A stretch of 64,000 nucleotides of DNA, taken from NCBI GenBank assembly GCA_033961575.1, contig CM066732.1, positions 68,858,687-68,922,686 on the forward strand, given 5' to 3'. Within the stretch, counting starts at the first letter, position 1, and each line of letters opens with the position of its first letter. The notes below the pieces were generated by a model. That model was not told the DNA's origin. It saw only the letters and a list, made by a program, of their open reading frames with translations, and made no database searches. The position numbers and the translations under genes are program-made. This document shows positions 47,191-58,837 of the stretch, piece after piece. This DNA is from Aselliscus stoliczkanus. Taxonomy: Eukaryota; Chordata; Mammalia; Chiroptera; Hipposideridae.

Positions 47191-50100
47191 ATGGCAATAA
47201 ATACACACCTATCAATAATCACATTAAATGTAAATGGATTAAATGCTCCAATAAAAAGACATAGGGTGGCTGAATGGATAAGAAGACCCCAGCATATGCT
47301 GTATACAAGAGACTCACCTCAGATCTAAAGACTCATACAGGCTGAAAGTAAAGGGATGGAGTAAAATATTTCATGCAAATGGTACTGAGAAAAAAGCTGG
47401 AGTAGCGATACTTATATCAGATAAAATGGACTTTAAATTGAAGAATATAACAAAGGACAAAGAAGGACACTTCATAGTAATGAAGGGATCGATCCAACAA
47501 GAGGACATAACTCTAGTAAACATCTATGCACCTAACATAGGAGCCCCTAAATATATAAAACAGATATTGTCAGACATAAAGACAGAGATCAACAGTAACA
47601 CTATCATAGTAGGGGACTTCAACACCCTGCTGTCACTAATGGACAGATCCTCCAGACAGAAAATCAATGTGGAAACAGCGACCTTAAATGACACATTAGA
47701 CCAGCTGGATTTAACAGACATTTTCAGAGCATTTCATCCCAAAGCTACAGAATATACGTTCTTTTCAAGTGCACATGGAACATTTTCTAAGATAGACCAC
47801 ATGTTAGGCCACAAAACAAGTCTCAATAAATTTAAGAAGATTGAAACCATTTCAACTGTATTCTCTGACCACAATGCTATGAAACTAGAAATCAATTATA
47901 AGAAGAAATCCGGGAAGCTGACAAATAAATGGAGGCTAAACAATATGCTATTAAATAGTGAGTGGGTCACAAATGAGATCAAGGAGGAAATCAAAAGATA
48001 CCTCGAGACAAACGAAAATGAAAACACCACCACCCAAAATCTCTGGGATGCTGCGAAAGCAGTCCTAAGAGGGAAGTTTATAGCAGTGCAAGCCTACCTA
48101 AAGAAGGAAGAAAAATCTCAAATCAACAGGTTATCTTTACACCTAAGGGAACTGGAAAAAGAACAGCAAAAGAGGCTCAAGGGGAGTACAAGAAAGGAGA
48201 TAATAAAGACTAGAGCAGAAATAAACAATATAGAGAACAGAAAAACAATTCAAAAGATCAATGAAACCAAGAGCTGGTTTCTTGAGAAGATAAACAAAAT
48301 TGACAAACCTCTAGCCAGGCTCATCAAAAAAAAAAAAGAGAGAGGACTCAAATTAGCAAAATCAGGAATGAAAGAGGGGAAATGACTACAGACATCACAG
48401 AAATACAAAAAATTCTAAGGAATTACTACGAGCAACTATATGCCAACAAATTTGACAATCTGGAAGAAATGGATAATTTTCTAGAAGCATACAACCTTCC
48501 AAAGCTAACGCGAGAAGAAACAGAAAATCTAAATACCCTGATTACTACCAAGGAAATTGAATCAGTAATTGACAAGCTCCCAAAAAACAAAAGCCCTGGA
48601 CCAGACGGCTTCACAAGTGAATTTTATCAAACATTCAAAAAAGAACTATCACCTATTTTTCTCAAACTATTCCAAAAAATCCAGAAGGAGGGAAGGCTCC
48701 CAAACTCTTTTTATGAAGCCACTATCACCCTGATTCCAAAACCAGATAAAGACATCACAAAAAAGGAAAACTACAGGCCAATCTCCCTGATGAATATAGA
48801 TGCAAAAATTCTCAATAAAATATTAGCAAACAGAATTCAGCAATATATTAAGAAGATCATACATCATGATCAAGTGGGATTCATCCCTAGTGCGCAAGGC
48901 TGGTTCAACATCCGTAAATCAATTAATGTGATACACCACATCAACAAAATGAAGGATAAAGATCACATGGTCATTTCAATAGATGCAGAAAAAGCATTTG
49001 ACAAAATCCAACAGCCATTTATGTTAAAAACCCTTAGCAAAGTGGGAATACAGGGATTATATCTCAACATAATAAAAGCCATATATGATAAACCTACAGC
49101 TAACATCATACTCAATGGGGAAAAGCTAAAACCATTCCCCTTAAGATCAGGAACAAGACAAAGCTGTCCACTTTCTCCTCTTTTATTCAACATAGTGCTG
49201 GAAGTTCTAGCCACAGCAATCAGACAACAAAAAGAAATAAAAGGCATCCAAATTGGCAAGGAAGAAGTAAAATTGTCATTATATGCAGATGACATGATAC
49301 TGTATATAGAGAACCCCAAAGACTCCATCAAAAAACTTTTGGAACTGATAGACGAATTCAGTAAAGTAGCAGGATATAAAATCAATGTTCAGAAATCAGT
49401 GGCATTTGCATATACCAATAATAAACTAATGGAAAGAGAAATTAAGAAAACTGTCCCATTTACAATTGTGTCAAGAACTATAAAATACCTAGGAATAAAT
49501 TTAACCAAAGAAGTGAAAGATCTGTACTCAGAAAATTATAAGACACTGAAGAAAGAAATCATAGAAGATACAAATAAATGGAAACACCTACCATGCTCAT
49601 GGATAGGAAGAATTAATATAGTTAAAATGTCCATACTGCCTAAAGCAATATATAGATTCAATGCAATTCCTATCAAACTACCAAGGGCATTTTTCACAGA
49701 AATAGAAAATATAATCCTAAAATTTATATGGAATCATAAAAGACCCAGAATAGCCTCAGCAATTCTGAGAAATAAAAACAAAGTCGGGGGGATCACGCTA
49801 CCAGACATCAAAACCTACTACAAGGCCACAGTAATCAAAACAGTTTGGTATTGGTATAAAAACAGGCACATCGATCAGTGGAACAGAACAGAGAGCCCAG
49901 AAATAAATCCAAGCATTTACGGACAGTTAATCTATGACAAGGGAAGCAAGAATTTACAGTGGAGTAAAGATAGTCCATTCAATAAATGGTGCTGGGAAAA
50001 TTGGACTGACACATGCAAAAAAATGAAACTGGACCACCTCCTTACGCCTTATACAAGAACAAATTCAAAATGGATTAAAGACTTAAATGTAAGACCTGAA

Positions 50101-51014
50101 ACCATAAAAATCCTAGAAGAAAATATAGGGAGTACATTTGCAGACATTACCCGGAGCAATATTTTTACTGATACATCCCTACGGGCAAGGGAAGTAAAAG
50201 AAAAAATGAACATATGGGATTATATCAGACTTAAAAGTTTTTTCACAACAAAGGAAACCATTAATAAAACAAAAAGGAAGCCTACTGAATGGGAGAATAT
50301 ATTTGCCAATGATATATCTGATAAGGCGTTAATATCCAAAATTTATAAAACATTCATGAAACTCAACAGCAAAAAAACAAACAATCCAATTAAAAAATGG
50401 GCAGAAGATATGAAGAGACATTTCTCTAAAGAGGACATACAGATCACCAACAGGCATATGAAAAAAAGTTCAACCTCACTGGTCATTAGGGAAATGCAAA
50501 TAAAAACCACCATGAGATACCACCTCACTCCAGTCAGAATGGCTATCATCAACAAATCAACAAACAACAAGTGCGGGCGAGGCTGTGGGGAAAAGGGGAC
50601 CCTGCTGCACTGTTGGTGGGACTGCAGATTGGTGCAGCCACTATGGGAGTCAGTATGGAGGTATCTCAAAGAACTGGAAATAGAGCTACCGTTTGACCTA
50701 GCAATTCCACTGCTAGGTATTTATCCTGAAAAAACCAAGACACTTATTCATAAAAAGTTATGCACCCCGATGTTCATAGCAGCACAATTTACAATAGCTA
50801 AGACTTGGAAACAACCAAAATGCCCATCAGTAGATGACTGGATTAAGAAACTGTGGTATATTTATATACAATGGAGTACTACTCCGCTTTAAAGAAGAAT
50901 GAAATTGTGCCATTTGCAATGATATGGATGGACCTAGAGACTATAATGTTGAGTGAAATAAGTCAGTCAGAGAAGGACAAATACCATATGATCTCACTCA
51001 TATGTGGGATCTGA
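47191..51014 (+). pseudogene. L1 ORF2, endonuclease and reverse transcriptase, three frameshifts
   Basis: ORF2 starts at ATG 47191 after a gap of about 50 bases. The endonuclease domain shows LNVNGLN near the start, GDFN near 47620 and SDHNA near 47870. The reverse transcriptase lies in an 836-codon open stretch (48382-50892) with [16 protein letters not shown] and the catalytic YADD motif (near 49285). A C-terminal cysteine-rich block ([18 protein letters not shown], near 50570-50625) follows. Lesions are a shift near 47290-47325, one at the 12-base A run 48326-48337, and a two-base TA gain near 50862-50870. After these the frame runs to TGA 51012-51014. All catalytic motifs look intact, but the protein is cut into pieces. 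Confidence 0.94.
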
Positions 51015-51537
51015 AAAACTGTATGAATGAGCAAAGTAAACAGAAACTGTCTCATAGATACAGAGGAAAAATCAGGGTTGCTAATTGGGAGAGGAATGGG
51101 GATGAGGAAGAAGGGGAAGGGATTAGACAGCAAAACTAGGCAACTACAATATTGCCACTGCGATAGGAAAAACAGTTTGGGGAATATAATTAATAATGTT
51201 GTAAATATTCTGTGGAATGTCAGATGATCATAGGTCTTGTTAGGGAGACCATTTCATGGATGGAGTAGAGGTTTGATCACTGCACTGTATTACTAAAGCG
51301 GAGGTGGTATACCTACTGTAATTGAATATATATAGATAGTCACGGGATGTGGATTATACTGTGGAAGAGAGTCAGAGGAAGAGTAATAGATATATATGAT
51401 ATGGGGGGGGAGTGGGGTGGTGTATTGGGGGTGGGGGGTTGTCACTTTGAGGGGTAAAATGTATAACTATTGCACTGTGTTGTACACCTGAAACTAATTA
51501 AAAAAATAAAGAAAGAAAGAAAGAAAGAAAGAAAAAA

Positions 51538-51574
<37 letters not shown>
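51015..51574 (+). other. L1 3'UTR and A-rich tail
   Basis: The 3'UTR contains a G-rich tract (51400-51440), common in L1 3'UTRs, and a CACCTGAAACTAATTAAAAA end. The tail is a (GAAA)n then (AAAT)n microsatellite at 51501-51574. Confidence 0.88.
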
Positions 51575-51576
<2 letters not shown>

Positions 51577-51591
51577 ATATAGTATAACTTT

Positions 51592-51925
51592 GGACTTTAT
51601 GAAAAGGATATATGTGCAAGAACAATTTGTATGTAAAATAGGATTTAATTCAGAAGTTCTATAGCATTTTTGAAGCATTTTCACATATGTAATAAATACA
51701 TAAAATCACATAATCACTGAAGATTTTTAAAAATTAATTATTTGTTTTTACAATGTTATTAGGGTAATGTATTCTGTCTAACATATATCTTATCATATGA
51801 ATTTATGTCAAATGTTCATTTAAAAATTAATTGGTATTTTTGTATTTATTCTCCTAATATAGGACAAGTTTTAGAAGAATTGCTTTATATCCAAAATATT
51901 TTGGTCAAGTTCAGACAAATTTCTT
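51592..51925. other. AT-rich sequence, nothing recognised
   Basis: Flanking sequence between the L1 and the next SINE shows no features. Confidence 0.4.
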
Positions 51926-51942
51926 CTACATATACATTTTTT

Positions 51943-52397
51943 TTTTTTTAAGATTTTATTAGGGAATTGGGAGAGGACAACAGTGTTGGGGAACTGAGGA
52001 AGGAGAATAGACAAGTTGCTGTCCTTTTGTTCTTCAGTCTAGTTGTGGAGGATGTTGCTTCACTGGCCCATATTGGTATCATCATTGTGCTCTTCTTGGG
52101 TGAGACAGATTGATTGCCGGCCTCTGGACGGCCGCTCATCCTGGCTCTTGGCAGCTCACGCTGGCTATTAGCTGCTCACTCTGGCTACCAGCCACCCACT
52201 GTAGCCTATGGCAGCCCACTGCAGCAGAGACTGCAGCTGTGCCGTCCCCGGGACTCATGGTAGCCCAGCTCCAGGTGGAGCTGTTGTTCACCATCTTAGC
52301 TGTAGAGGGCAGTGTCACTGGCCCTCATACGTGGGATTGAAACTGGGGCCTATGGCATCCCAAGCCAGCTCTTAATCAATGTGCCACTCGGCCGGCC
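51943..52397 (-). mobile_element. Long tRNA-headed SINE, antisense
   Basis: A somewhat diverged long copy is flanked by the duplication CTACATATACATTTTT (51926-51941 and 52398-52413). Its head ends CGGCCGGCC and the tail is a T run. Body repeats are fewer and less regular than in the copy at 38340. Confidence 0.92.
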
Positions 52398-52414
52398 CTA
52401 CATATACATTTTTT

Positions 52415-55400
52415 GAGAATTGTTGATGTGTAGTTATTTAATGCAACTAAAAATTAATCAGATTTAGAAGTTACTTAACAGTGTTTTCTGCACTATGATT
52501 TCATGACCATAATGCACATTAGTATGGAAAAATACATAAGTTTAATATAGGAACACAAATTGTCACTTTAGAATTTAACCATTGAAAACAAATTTTCTCT
52601 CAACTATGCTTAAAAAAGATATCTAACTCAATAAAAAAAAATAATATCTCAGTAAATATGACTAGTCTTATGATGCAGTGTGGGTTGCAGCTTCTGAAAC
52701 AGGCAAAGGAAAGAAAAGAGTTCAGAGTTTATGTCTGGACAATCAATGGTTCTGTCAAAAAATATTACTAAAAAGTAAAAAATAAAAATGGGCATGAAGA
52801 GAAAATGCTAATGGATAAACAAAGAACTAAGGCAACAAATATGTTCAGAATTTCAATTATGATGAATTTCTAATAGTAAATATATTTAAATATATTTATC
52901 ATCATTATTTAATAAGTATGAGCATCTGTCATATGAAATATCTTAGAAGATGACTCTAGAATACCATATATTATGATAAGATGTTTAATTTAAAGTGAAC
53001 AACAAGATAAAAAAGTATACCTTTTATTATAACAAGCTTCAAGCAAGGGATAGGTTTTTAATTACTCATTTGAACATAAATCTTGAAGTGATCTACCCAC
53101 ATAAATTTTAATATAAATGTCTCCTGCCTTAATATGAGATTATTTCTTATTCTGTTATAGTTAGGATACATTATGGTGATGACAAAAATTTTCTTTAAGT
53201 ACAGTTAAATATAATAAAAAAGAAAAGAAAAATGAAACGAACATAATAACAAAATCTTAATCTTTGATCAACATTTTCATTTAAAATAAGAACTTCCACA
53301 TTACTACTGTATGTTTATTTTATCCTGAACATTTTTACTACTATAAATTGCTTTTTGAAAAGTGGCCTTTTGGAATATTGTGATAAAATAACTACATATT
53401 TACTAAATGAAGAACCAAAAAATTATACCATCGTATTTCTGAGATGAAGGAAAAGAGGAAATACACATGACTGTATTAGGGTAAGCAACACTTAGATGAT
53501 TTTGAAATATACTACTATTGAGAAAGTTGATATGAATGATCATATTTTAGGGTAATGCATTTTAATAATATTAAATTTTAATAATTTTACTCTTTGAAAA
53601 ATAGCTTGGTGATTAGTACTATGTATTTGCTTTGGAATGAGAGATTATATTCAGATTTGGAAAACCTAAATTCAGATTAATAAATTAAAAGATTTCTTTA
53701 TGAAACTTGAAAAGTTTGAAATTTCCTTTATGATGAAATCATACTTTACTTTCCAAATGCAGTTTTTCTTAACACCAGCATAATTACCAATTGCAATTAA
53801 TTTCATCACAGTGGAAACAGCAGCTAAAATTTTAAATTAATTTGATTAGTTTTGAAAAGTCTAAAATTCTTATCAAGGTAGATGGATACTTAAATTCAAT
53901 ATCAGAGTTTAGTGATAATGTATCACTAATTACCAGGAATTTTTTTTCAGGAATATTGGTCTTGTAATTTTAAAAAAAAGAGAGAATAAGGATCAAAACA
54001 AAATTTTTATTGGTAAAAAAATATAACTATAACCAAATATCATTAGTAAAATGAAAAAGTGATTCATTATAAGAAGCCTGAGACCATCCTCAAATTAGAT
54101 GTCTCAAATATAATCTAAGCACATGTCTCTTAGATAAGATATTGAGAAAATCTAGAGGGAATAGGAGTTTCATGCCTTTCCCTACCATCCTAGAAATGTA
54201 ACATCAAGAAAAACCAAAGGTGCTTTACTGAATCATCAATAGTTATCTATCATGATTATTTGTTATGAATGATAAAATAACAGTAAATATTACTAAATTA
54301 TAATTTTGGGGAAATATTTTTAATACAAAGGAACTACACTTTCATAATTTAAACGACCCCACACCAACATTATTACTTAGTAAAGTGAATTTTATTACAT
54401 GGATACAATAGATTATAATGTTAATAATTTACATCAAATTAGATTAACCAATTATTGGTGTATAATTTGATGATACTGACAGCTGTATATAGTCATGTGA
54501 CTATTCCCACAACAATGATATTGAACATTTCCATCAGTGCCCAAATTTCTCTTAGAACCCTAGCAATCATTGTCCTTCTCTGAGCCCTGACTTGGGAAAC
54601 ACTGATCTCTTTCTACCTTTAATCTGTGAAATGTGTCTCTCCCATGGTGTGGAGACAATGATATCTCTGTTCGGTTGATTTTAATTAATAAAAAAAAATG
54701 TTTATTGTGACTTTGTTCAGGTCAGTGTTATATCTGCAAAACTTAACTGTCAGTCACTGATGGTCAAATGTGATTAAACAAATTCAGCCCAGCACAATTT
54801 CCACTTCCTACCAATGGATCTCTGTATAGATCACGTGTCATATTCAAATTTCAGGCAGTTTTTAATTCTCCCATGAATTTTACATTTCATTGAATCCTTT
54901 CAAGTCTTGCCAATGTAAGCTTGTAGCTTCCAAGACAGCTGGAATGTGTGAATTTGGGCCATTTCATGTCTTCCTGTTGTTTCATGAAACCTACTCACTC
55001 AGCTGTGGTTGTGTAGAGAGCTTGATTCCTATCCAGTGGTTTCCCCTGAATGAGTGTATAGCCACTTCATCAGTCAAGGATATGTGATCATTATCAGCCT
55101 CTATCAATGGCTCTTTCCTGTCCAAGAGCCTCTGTTATATTCCTGGCTAGTTCTCTGTTCTGCCTGCCCTCCTGGGATCACAATCTCAGGTTAAACAAGC
55201 TGTAGACTTTTCCTGTTTGATACTCTTGCAAGTGATTTGTACCCTTTGGTCCAAATCAAGTCAAGCCATTCAAACAACTTTATTTCTGCTTTTATGGCCA
55301 GACCTGCCTTGGTATACAGAAAAATCATATCCACCAAGCTAGGTTGGGGCATAAGAATATTAATTACTAGGCAAAACATCATAGATTTCCTCTATTCATA

Positions 55401-55470
55401 CTACAAATTCATCATTTTTTTCAGAAATAATCCTTTTGCAATTTGTTGTTTGCATTTATTCAATTTTCTA
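52415..55470. other. Unrecognised intergenic sequence
   Basis: Most of this 3 kb is AT-rich with no landmarks. The part from about 54500 to 55300 has a more even base composition and may hold an old LTR or MaLR piece, but I cannot assign it. The 65-codon frame at 54890-55087 and the minus-strand frame at 55382-55191 have no family resemblance. Confidence 0.38.
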
Positions 55471-55472
55471 AT

Positions 55473-55499
55473 TCTCAAATATTTCTTTTTTTTTTTTTT
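55473..55499. repeat. Target-site duplication, 3' side of FBXO3 retrocopy
   Basis: TCTCAAATATTTC at 55473-55485 repeats exactly at 58289-58301. The following T run is shared by the target and by the reversed poly(A), so the duplication may be up to 27 bases long. Confidence 0.93.
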
Positions 55500-58288
55500 T
55501 TTTTTAGTTTTAAATTATTGCTTTATTGGGAAAGTTTTTTTTTTTAATCAGTAGGTTGATTACAAAGGAGAGTCATAATAGAAGGATTTGGTAGCCTGAT
55601 AATACTCTATCTAAAAAAATAAGCAGGAGAAATAACTTACTCCATCTCAGAACATTTTGACATGTGCCAATACGAAAGGGTAAGTTTGCCTTCGTAGTCC
55701 ATTAGGATGGCAGCTGTGTAACCCTATACACACTTCCCTCTTACTAGTTTTCCCTATAAATGAACTGTTCTTGGGGAAAATGTAAAGTGGAGCACATGAT
55801 AGGGTGGTCAAGGCCAGGAAGTGACCTTGAATGAGCCTCTGGCAACAGGCCAACAAGTTTCCACTTCTTCCATCCTCAGAGCAAAGGCTTATTAACATTA
55901 ATTTATAGACAGTAAGCAATTACACAAAATACAGCATCGGAACCAAAAGTTGTTTTCAAAATGTGGGTTTTTGACACTTGGAGGTTTTCATTCCAAACTC
56001 TCAATTATATAATTACAAAAAAAAAAAAATTCATGTTTCAGGAAAACATACTTAACATAAAAATTCATGTCACTTATCACAAAGTTAGACAGTCAAGTGT
56101 ATAAAGAAGAAACAGAACAGAAGCAGTATTTACAAATTTGGGCTACATGAGACGAAGAATTTTTTGTTAATAAACAACACAATACATACTTTTACACACT
56201 ACATTTCAAAAACGATGCAGCTGTGAATACGATAAAAGTCATAGCATTGAAGACTTTAAATTAAATTCAAGGTTGGAGAGTTGAAGGCTAAATTCAGTCA
56301 AGTTGAGTGATAAAGGGTAAATTGAAGGTTGTAATGATGAAAACTTTAAGGACAGATTGTCTAAGAAAGGACAAAACAACTAGCACTCAAGCTTTTAGTC
56401 AATTAGTTCCCTGTGAGTACAAAATATATAGGAATCACTAAATGGATTAGCCTAATTACAAATTCTGTTCATTTCTAAATAACTCAGAACTGCAAGAAGT
56501 CTTTTCACAGAATTATTCAGTCACATAGTTTCTCACTATCCTTGGGTAGGTATTTCTGCTATATTTTAAATCCTGATTCAAAACAATTCCCTCCCATTTC
56601 CATATTTTTATAAGTATAAAATATTTTGAAACAAAGAAATGTCTGTTCCTTAGCTAGAGAACTATTCCCCTATTTCATCCTCTACCTCAAAAACACAAAG
56701 TACACCCAAACAATTCAATTCCTAATGTAGTCGCATAGAACCCAGGGCCTGGAACACTATTTCATGCTACTTTTCTTGCTATATGCTGAGGACAATTTAG
56801 TGATTTACATTATTAAGAAATCTATGTAACAGGCTGGATTCATTCCAGTGCTTCCATCAGCAGAGGCTTGCTAAAAAAGGCGAGAGCAGCGGCGTCTGCG
56901 AATGGGAACATCGAAGACTCTCCTCCGCCTCTCCTCATCGTCTTCATCAGATTCGTCCATATCTGCTGAATCATCATCATCGTCTTCTTCCTCCTCCTGT
57001 TCCTCTTCCTCTTCCATCTCTTCGTATTCATCAGGACCCATTTCCAATCGAGCTATAGACACCCTGAATGTCGGACATGCCATATGGAGTCGGGGAATGG
57101 CGACATTAAAGATCTTGTCTTTAAAGTAAAGAAAGTGGAAGGTATAATATCCTTCCATATATCCCGATGTGGTAGAGAATGTGGTACAACTTGTGTATTC
57201 ATACACCCGACCAGGGCTGATGATTGGAAATTCACCAACTACTCCAGGTCCTTGAACTTCTTCTACATCACCTTTAGCATTTGTTATTCTCCAATAGCGA
57301 CTGTCCAACTGACAGGCCTTCTCAGGAAGTGCATCCTTTGACATTTCAATCCTGATTCGGTATGTGAAGAAATAGTGGGGTGGATGTACAGAGCTCAGCT
57401 CTGGCAGAAACGATGTGGAAACTGAAACGGTAATATCCCCAGTAGTTGCTACACACTCTGGATCATGAACATATCTGAAAATTTGGTCTCTGATGATAGG
57501 GAAGCCACCTGATACAACATTGTTGACATAGGAAGTGAACCAGTCAGTAAAAGTAGCACCTATGATAAACATGTCAATAGCAGCTGGATTCCGAGCCATT
57601 TGGTCTGGACATTGGTAGAAAACTTCATTTTTGTTTCGGCCCTCCGCCGCTTCCACTGCTATGTACTGACTCAAACCAGTATGTATGCAAAAAGTTAAAG
57701 GGAGACAGTATTTCAGTCCCTGTCTCTGCTGGAAGCCTCCAGCAGCCGTATCGACATCTAACAAATCCTCAGAACGATAGTGATTAGACAGCGCCATACT
57801 TCCCAACAACCGGGGTACCACTAGCTTCTGCCCATTGTGGATACGATATGAACATCGATAATCATCAGGAAGCTTGCAACCAATCTGAGCTTCCACGGCA
57901 TCTAGGTCTTCCTCTCGGGCACCTTCTTTCAGAGACAAAACCATCCGAGGACATCTGGGCACCAGATATTTCTTGAGATCATCCCAAGCCTTTTTAATGG
58001 CAGCATAATGGTCAATGTATCGTCCTACATCAGAGTAAGTATCGATGAAGAGAGATTTCCAACACTGATTCTTCTGTGCCTTCTCTTCCTCAGATATCAG
58101 CCAGTATTTCTTGCAATGTCTTCTCCATAGTGGATCATGACTTGAGAGCTGGCTAAGTCTTCGACTGACATAGCAACAATTGATTAGGTCCCGGTAGTCC
58201 AAGAAGGATAAAATGAGCAGCAGGGGATCGGTAGGAAGCGATTCTAGGGTCAGAGGTGCCGACTCTGGCTCCATGGCCGCCATCTTGC
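55486..58288 (-). mobile_element. FBXO3: Processed retrocopy of FBXO3 (whole insert)
   Basis: The insert runs on the minus strand from 58288 to a poly(A) seen as 20 Ts at 55486-55505. It has no introns. A polyadenylation signal, AATAAA (reverse strand of 55522-55527), lies 17 bases before the poly(A). The flanks are target-site duplications. The sequence from 56870 to 55506, about 1.36 kb, is the inferred 3'UTR of the parent mRNA. The 5' end starts only five bases before the start codon, so almost all of the parent 5'UTR is missing. Confidence 0.95.
56871..58283 (-). CDS. FBXO3: FBXO3 retrocopy, intact 470-codon ORF
   Basis: FBXO3 is an F-box protein, the substrate-recognition part of an SCF ubiquitin ligase. 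I chose ATG at 58283 because it starts the MAAMEPES sequence known for FBXO3. The frame stays open 13 codons further, but only through target-site DNA. The F-box lies at about residues 10-56 (LESLPTDPLLLILSFLDYRD), a SUKH/Knr4-like region at about 110-260 (LDAVEAQIGCKLPDDY), and the ApaG domain at about 278-408. A C-terminal acidic run at about 420-450 is followed by a basic tail. There is no stop or frameshift over 470 codons; human FBXO3 is 471 as I recall, and the difference is in the acidic run. A few residues differ from the human protein as I remember it (V107, R158, N254). The intact frame means the copy is young or under selection. Expression is not shown by the sequence. Confidence 0.9.
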   Translation of the reverse strand: MAAMEPESAPLTLESLPTDPLLLILSFLDYRDLINCCYVSRRLSQLSSHDPLWRRHCKKYWLISEEEKAQKNQCWKSLFIDTYSDVGRYIDHYAAIKKAWDDLKKYLVPRCPRMVLSLKEGAREEDLDAVEAQIGCKLPDDYRCSYRIHNGQKLVVPRLLGSMALSNHYRSEDLLDVDTAAGGFQQRQGLKYCLPLTFCIHTGLSQYIAVEAAEGRNKNEVFYQCPDQMARNPAAIDMFIIGATFTDWFTSYVNNVVSGGFPIIRDQIFRYVHDPECVATTGDITVSVSTSFLPELSSVHPPHYFFTYRIRIEMSKDALPEKACQLDSRYWRITNAKGDVEEVQGPGVVGEFPIISPGRVYEYTSCTTFSTTSGYMEGYYTFHFLYFKDKIFNVAIPRLHMACPTFRVSIARLEMGPDEYEEMEEEEEQEEEEDDDDDSADMDESDEDDEERRRRVFDVPIRRRRCSRLF

Positions 58289-58315
58289 TCTCAAATATTT
58301 CTTTTTTTTTTTTTT
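58289..58315. repeat. Target-site duplication, 5' side of FBXO3 retrocopy
   Basis: TCTCAAATATTTC plus 14 Ts repeats the 55473 site. On the minus strand it supplies the AAAAAAGAAATATTTGAGA that lies upstream of the retrocopy start codon. Confidence 0.93.
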
Positions 58316-58837
58316 CCCCCAAAGATAATTGCTCAATTGAAGGAGGCAGCTATCTTGGCATTAGAAATTAATGGAGCTCTATTTGCAATGTTTTGAGAGG
58401 GAATTATTTTTGAAATTGAATTCTGTATTCTGTCACAATACATTTAAAAGAGTAAGCAAAATAATCATTAATACTCACTTAAAATACGATAATTAAAAAT
58501 GTTCCAGTAAAATGAATATATCTTCTAAGATAAAAAAAGATGTGGACAATTGAAAGATTGATGATGAAAGGAAGTACTGGAGCTCAGTATTTATGTAAAT
58601 AGGGTCTATAAATAATGTTAATACAAATTTTTATAAAAATTTCTGTTTTCTCAGCTAATATGTTTTCAATATCAATGGTGCCAGGCATGGAAAGAAAGAG
58701 GAAATTGAGAGTGGTATGAATTTCATACCACTTATTCGGATGGAATATCAAGATACATACTAACTCTAGAAATAAGTGTCAAAATATAAATAACACTAAA
58801 ATGTAAATTTAAAAAAATGTGTTAAAATAGAACACAG
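58316..58837. other. Unrecognised sequence upstream of the retrocopy
   Basis: This is the DNA upstream of the FBXO3 copy in its own orientation. No TATA box in a sensible place and no CpG-rich tract was seen. Confidence 0.4.

Larger units (their letters stand above)
43453..51574 (+). mobile_element. Near-complete L1 retrotransposon
   Basis: An 8.1 kb L1 begins AGGGGCAAGATGGCAGCTGT and ends in a GAAA/AAAT-rich tail. The 17-base duplication AAATATAGTATAACTTT lies at 43436-43452 and 51575-51591 and is perfect, so the insertion is fairly young. It holds a 5'UTR of about 2.8 kb, ORF1, an intergenic gap of about 50 bases, ORF2 and a 3'UTR of about 0.5 kb. A few small lesions break the frames (separate entries). 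A 3' fragment of the same subfamily is at 38826-38985. Confidence 0.97.

Noticed and set aside
48963..49385. 140-codon minus-strand frame
   Set aside because: It is the reverse of the L1 reverse-transcriptase region.
55237..55554. 105-codon plus-strand frame
   Set aside because: It runs through the target-site T run and into the retrocopy tail. Poly(T) gives its phenylalanine stretch. No family resemblance.
56902..57129. Serine-rich frame on the plus strand
   Set aside because: It is the complement of the GAA/GAT-rich acidic tract of the FBXO3 copy.
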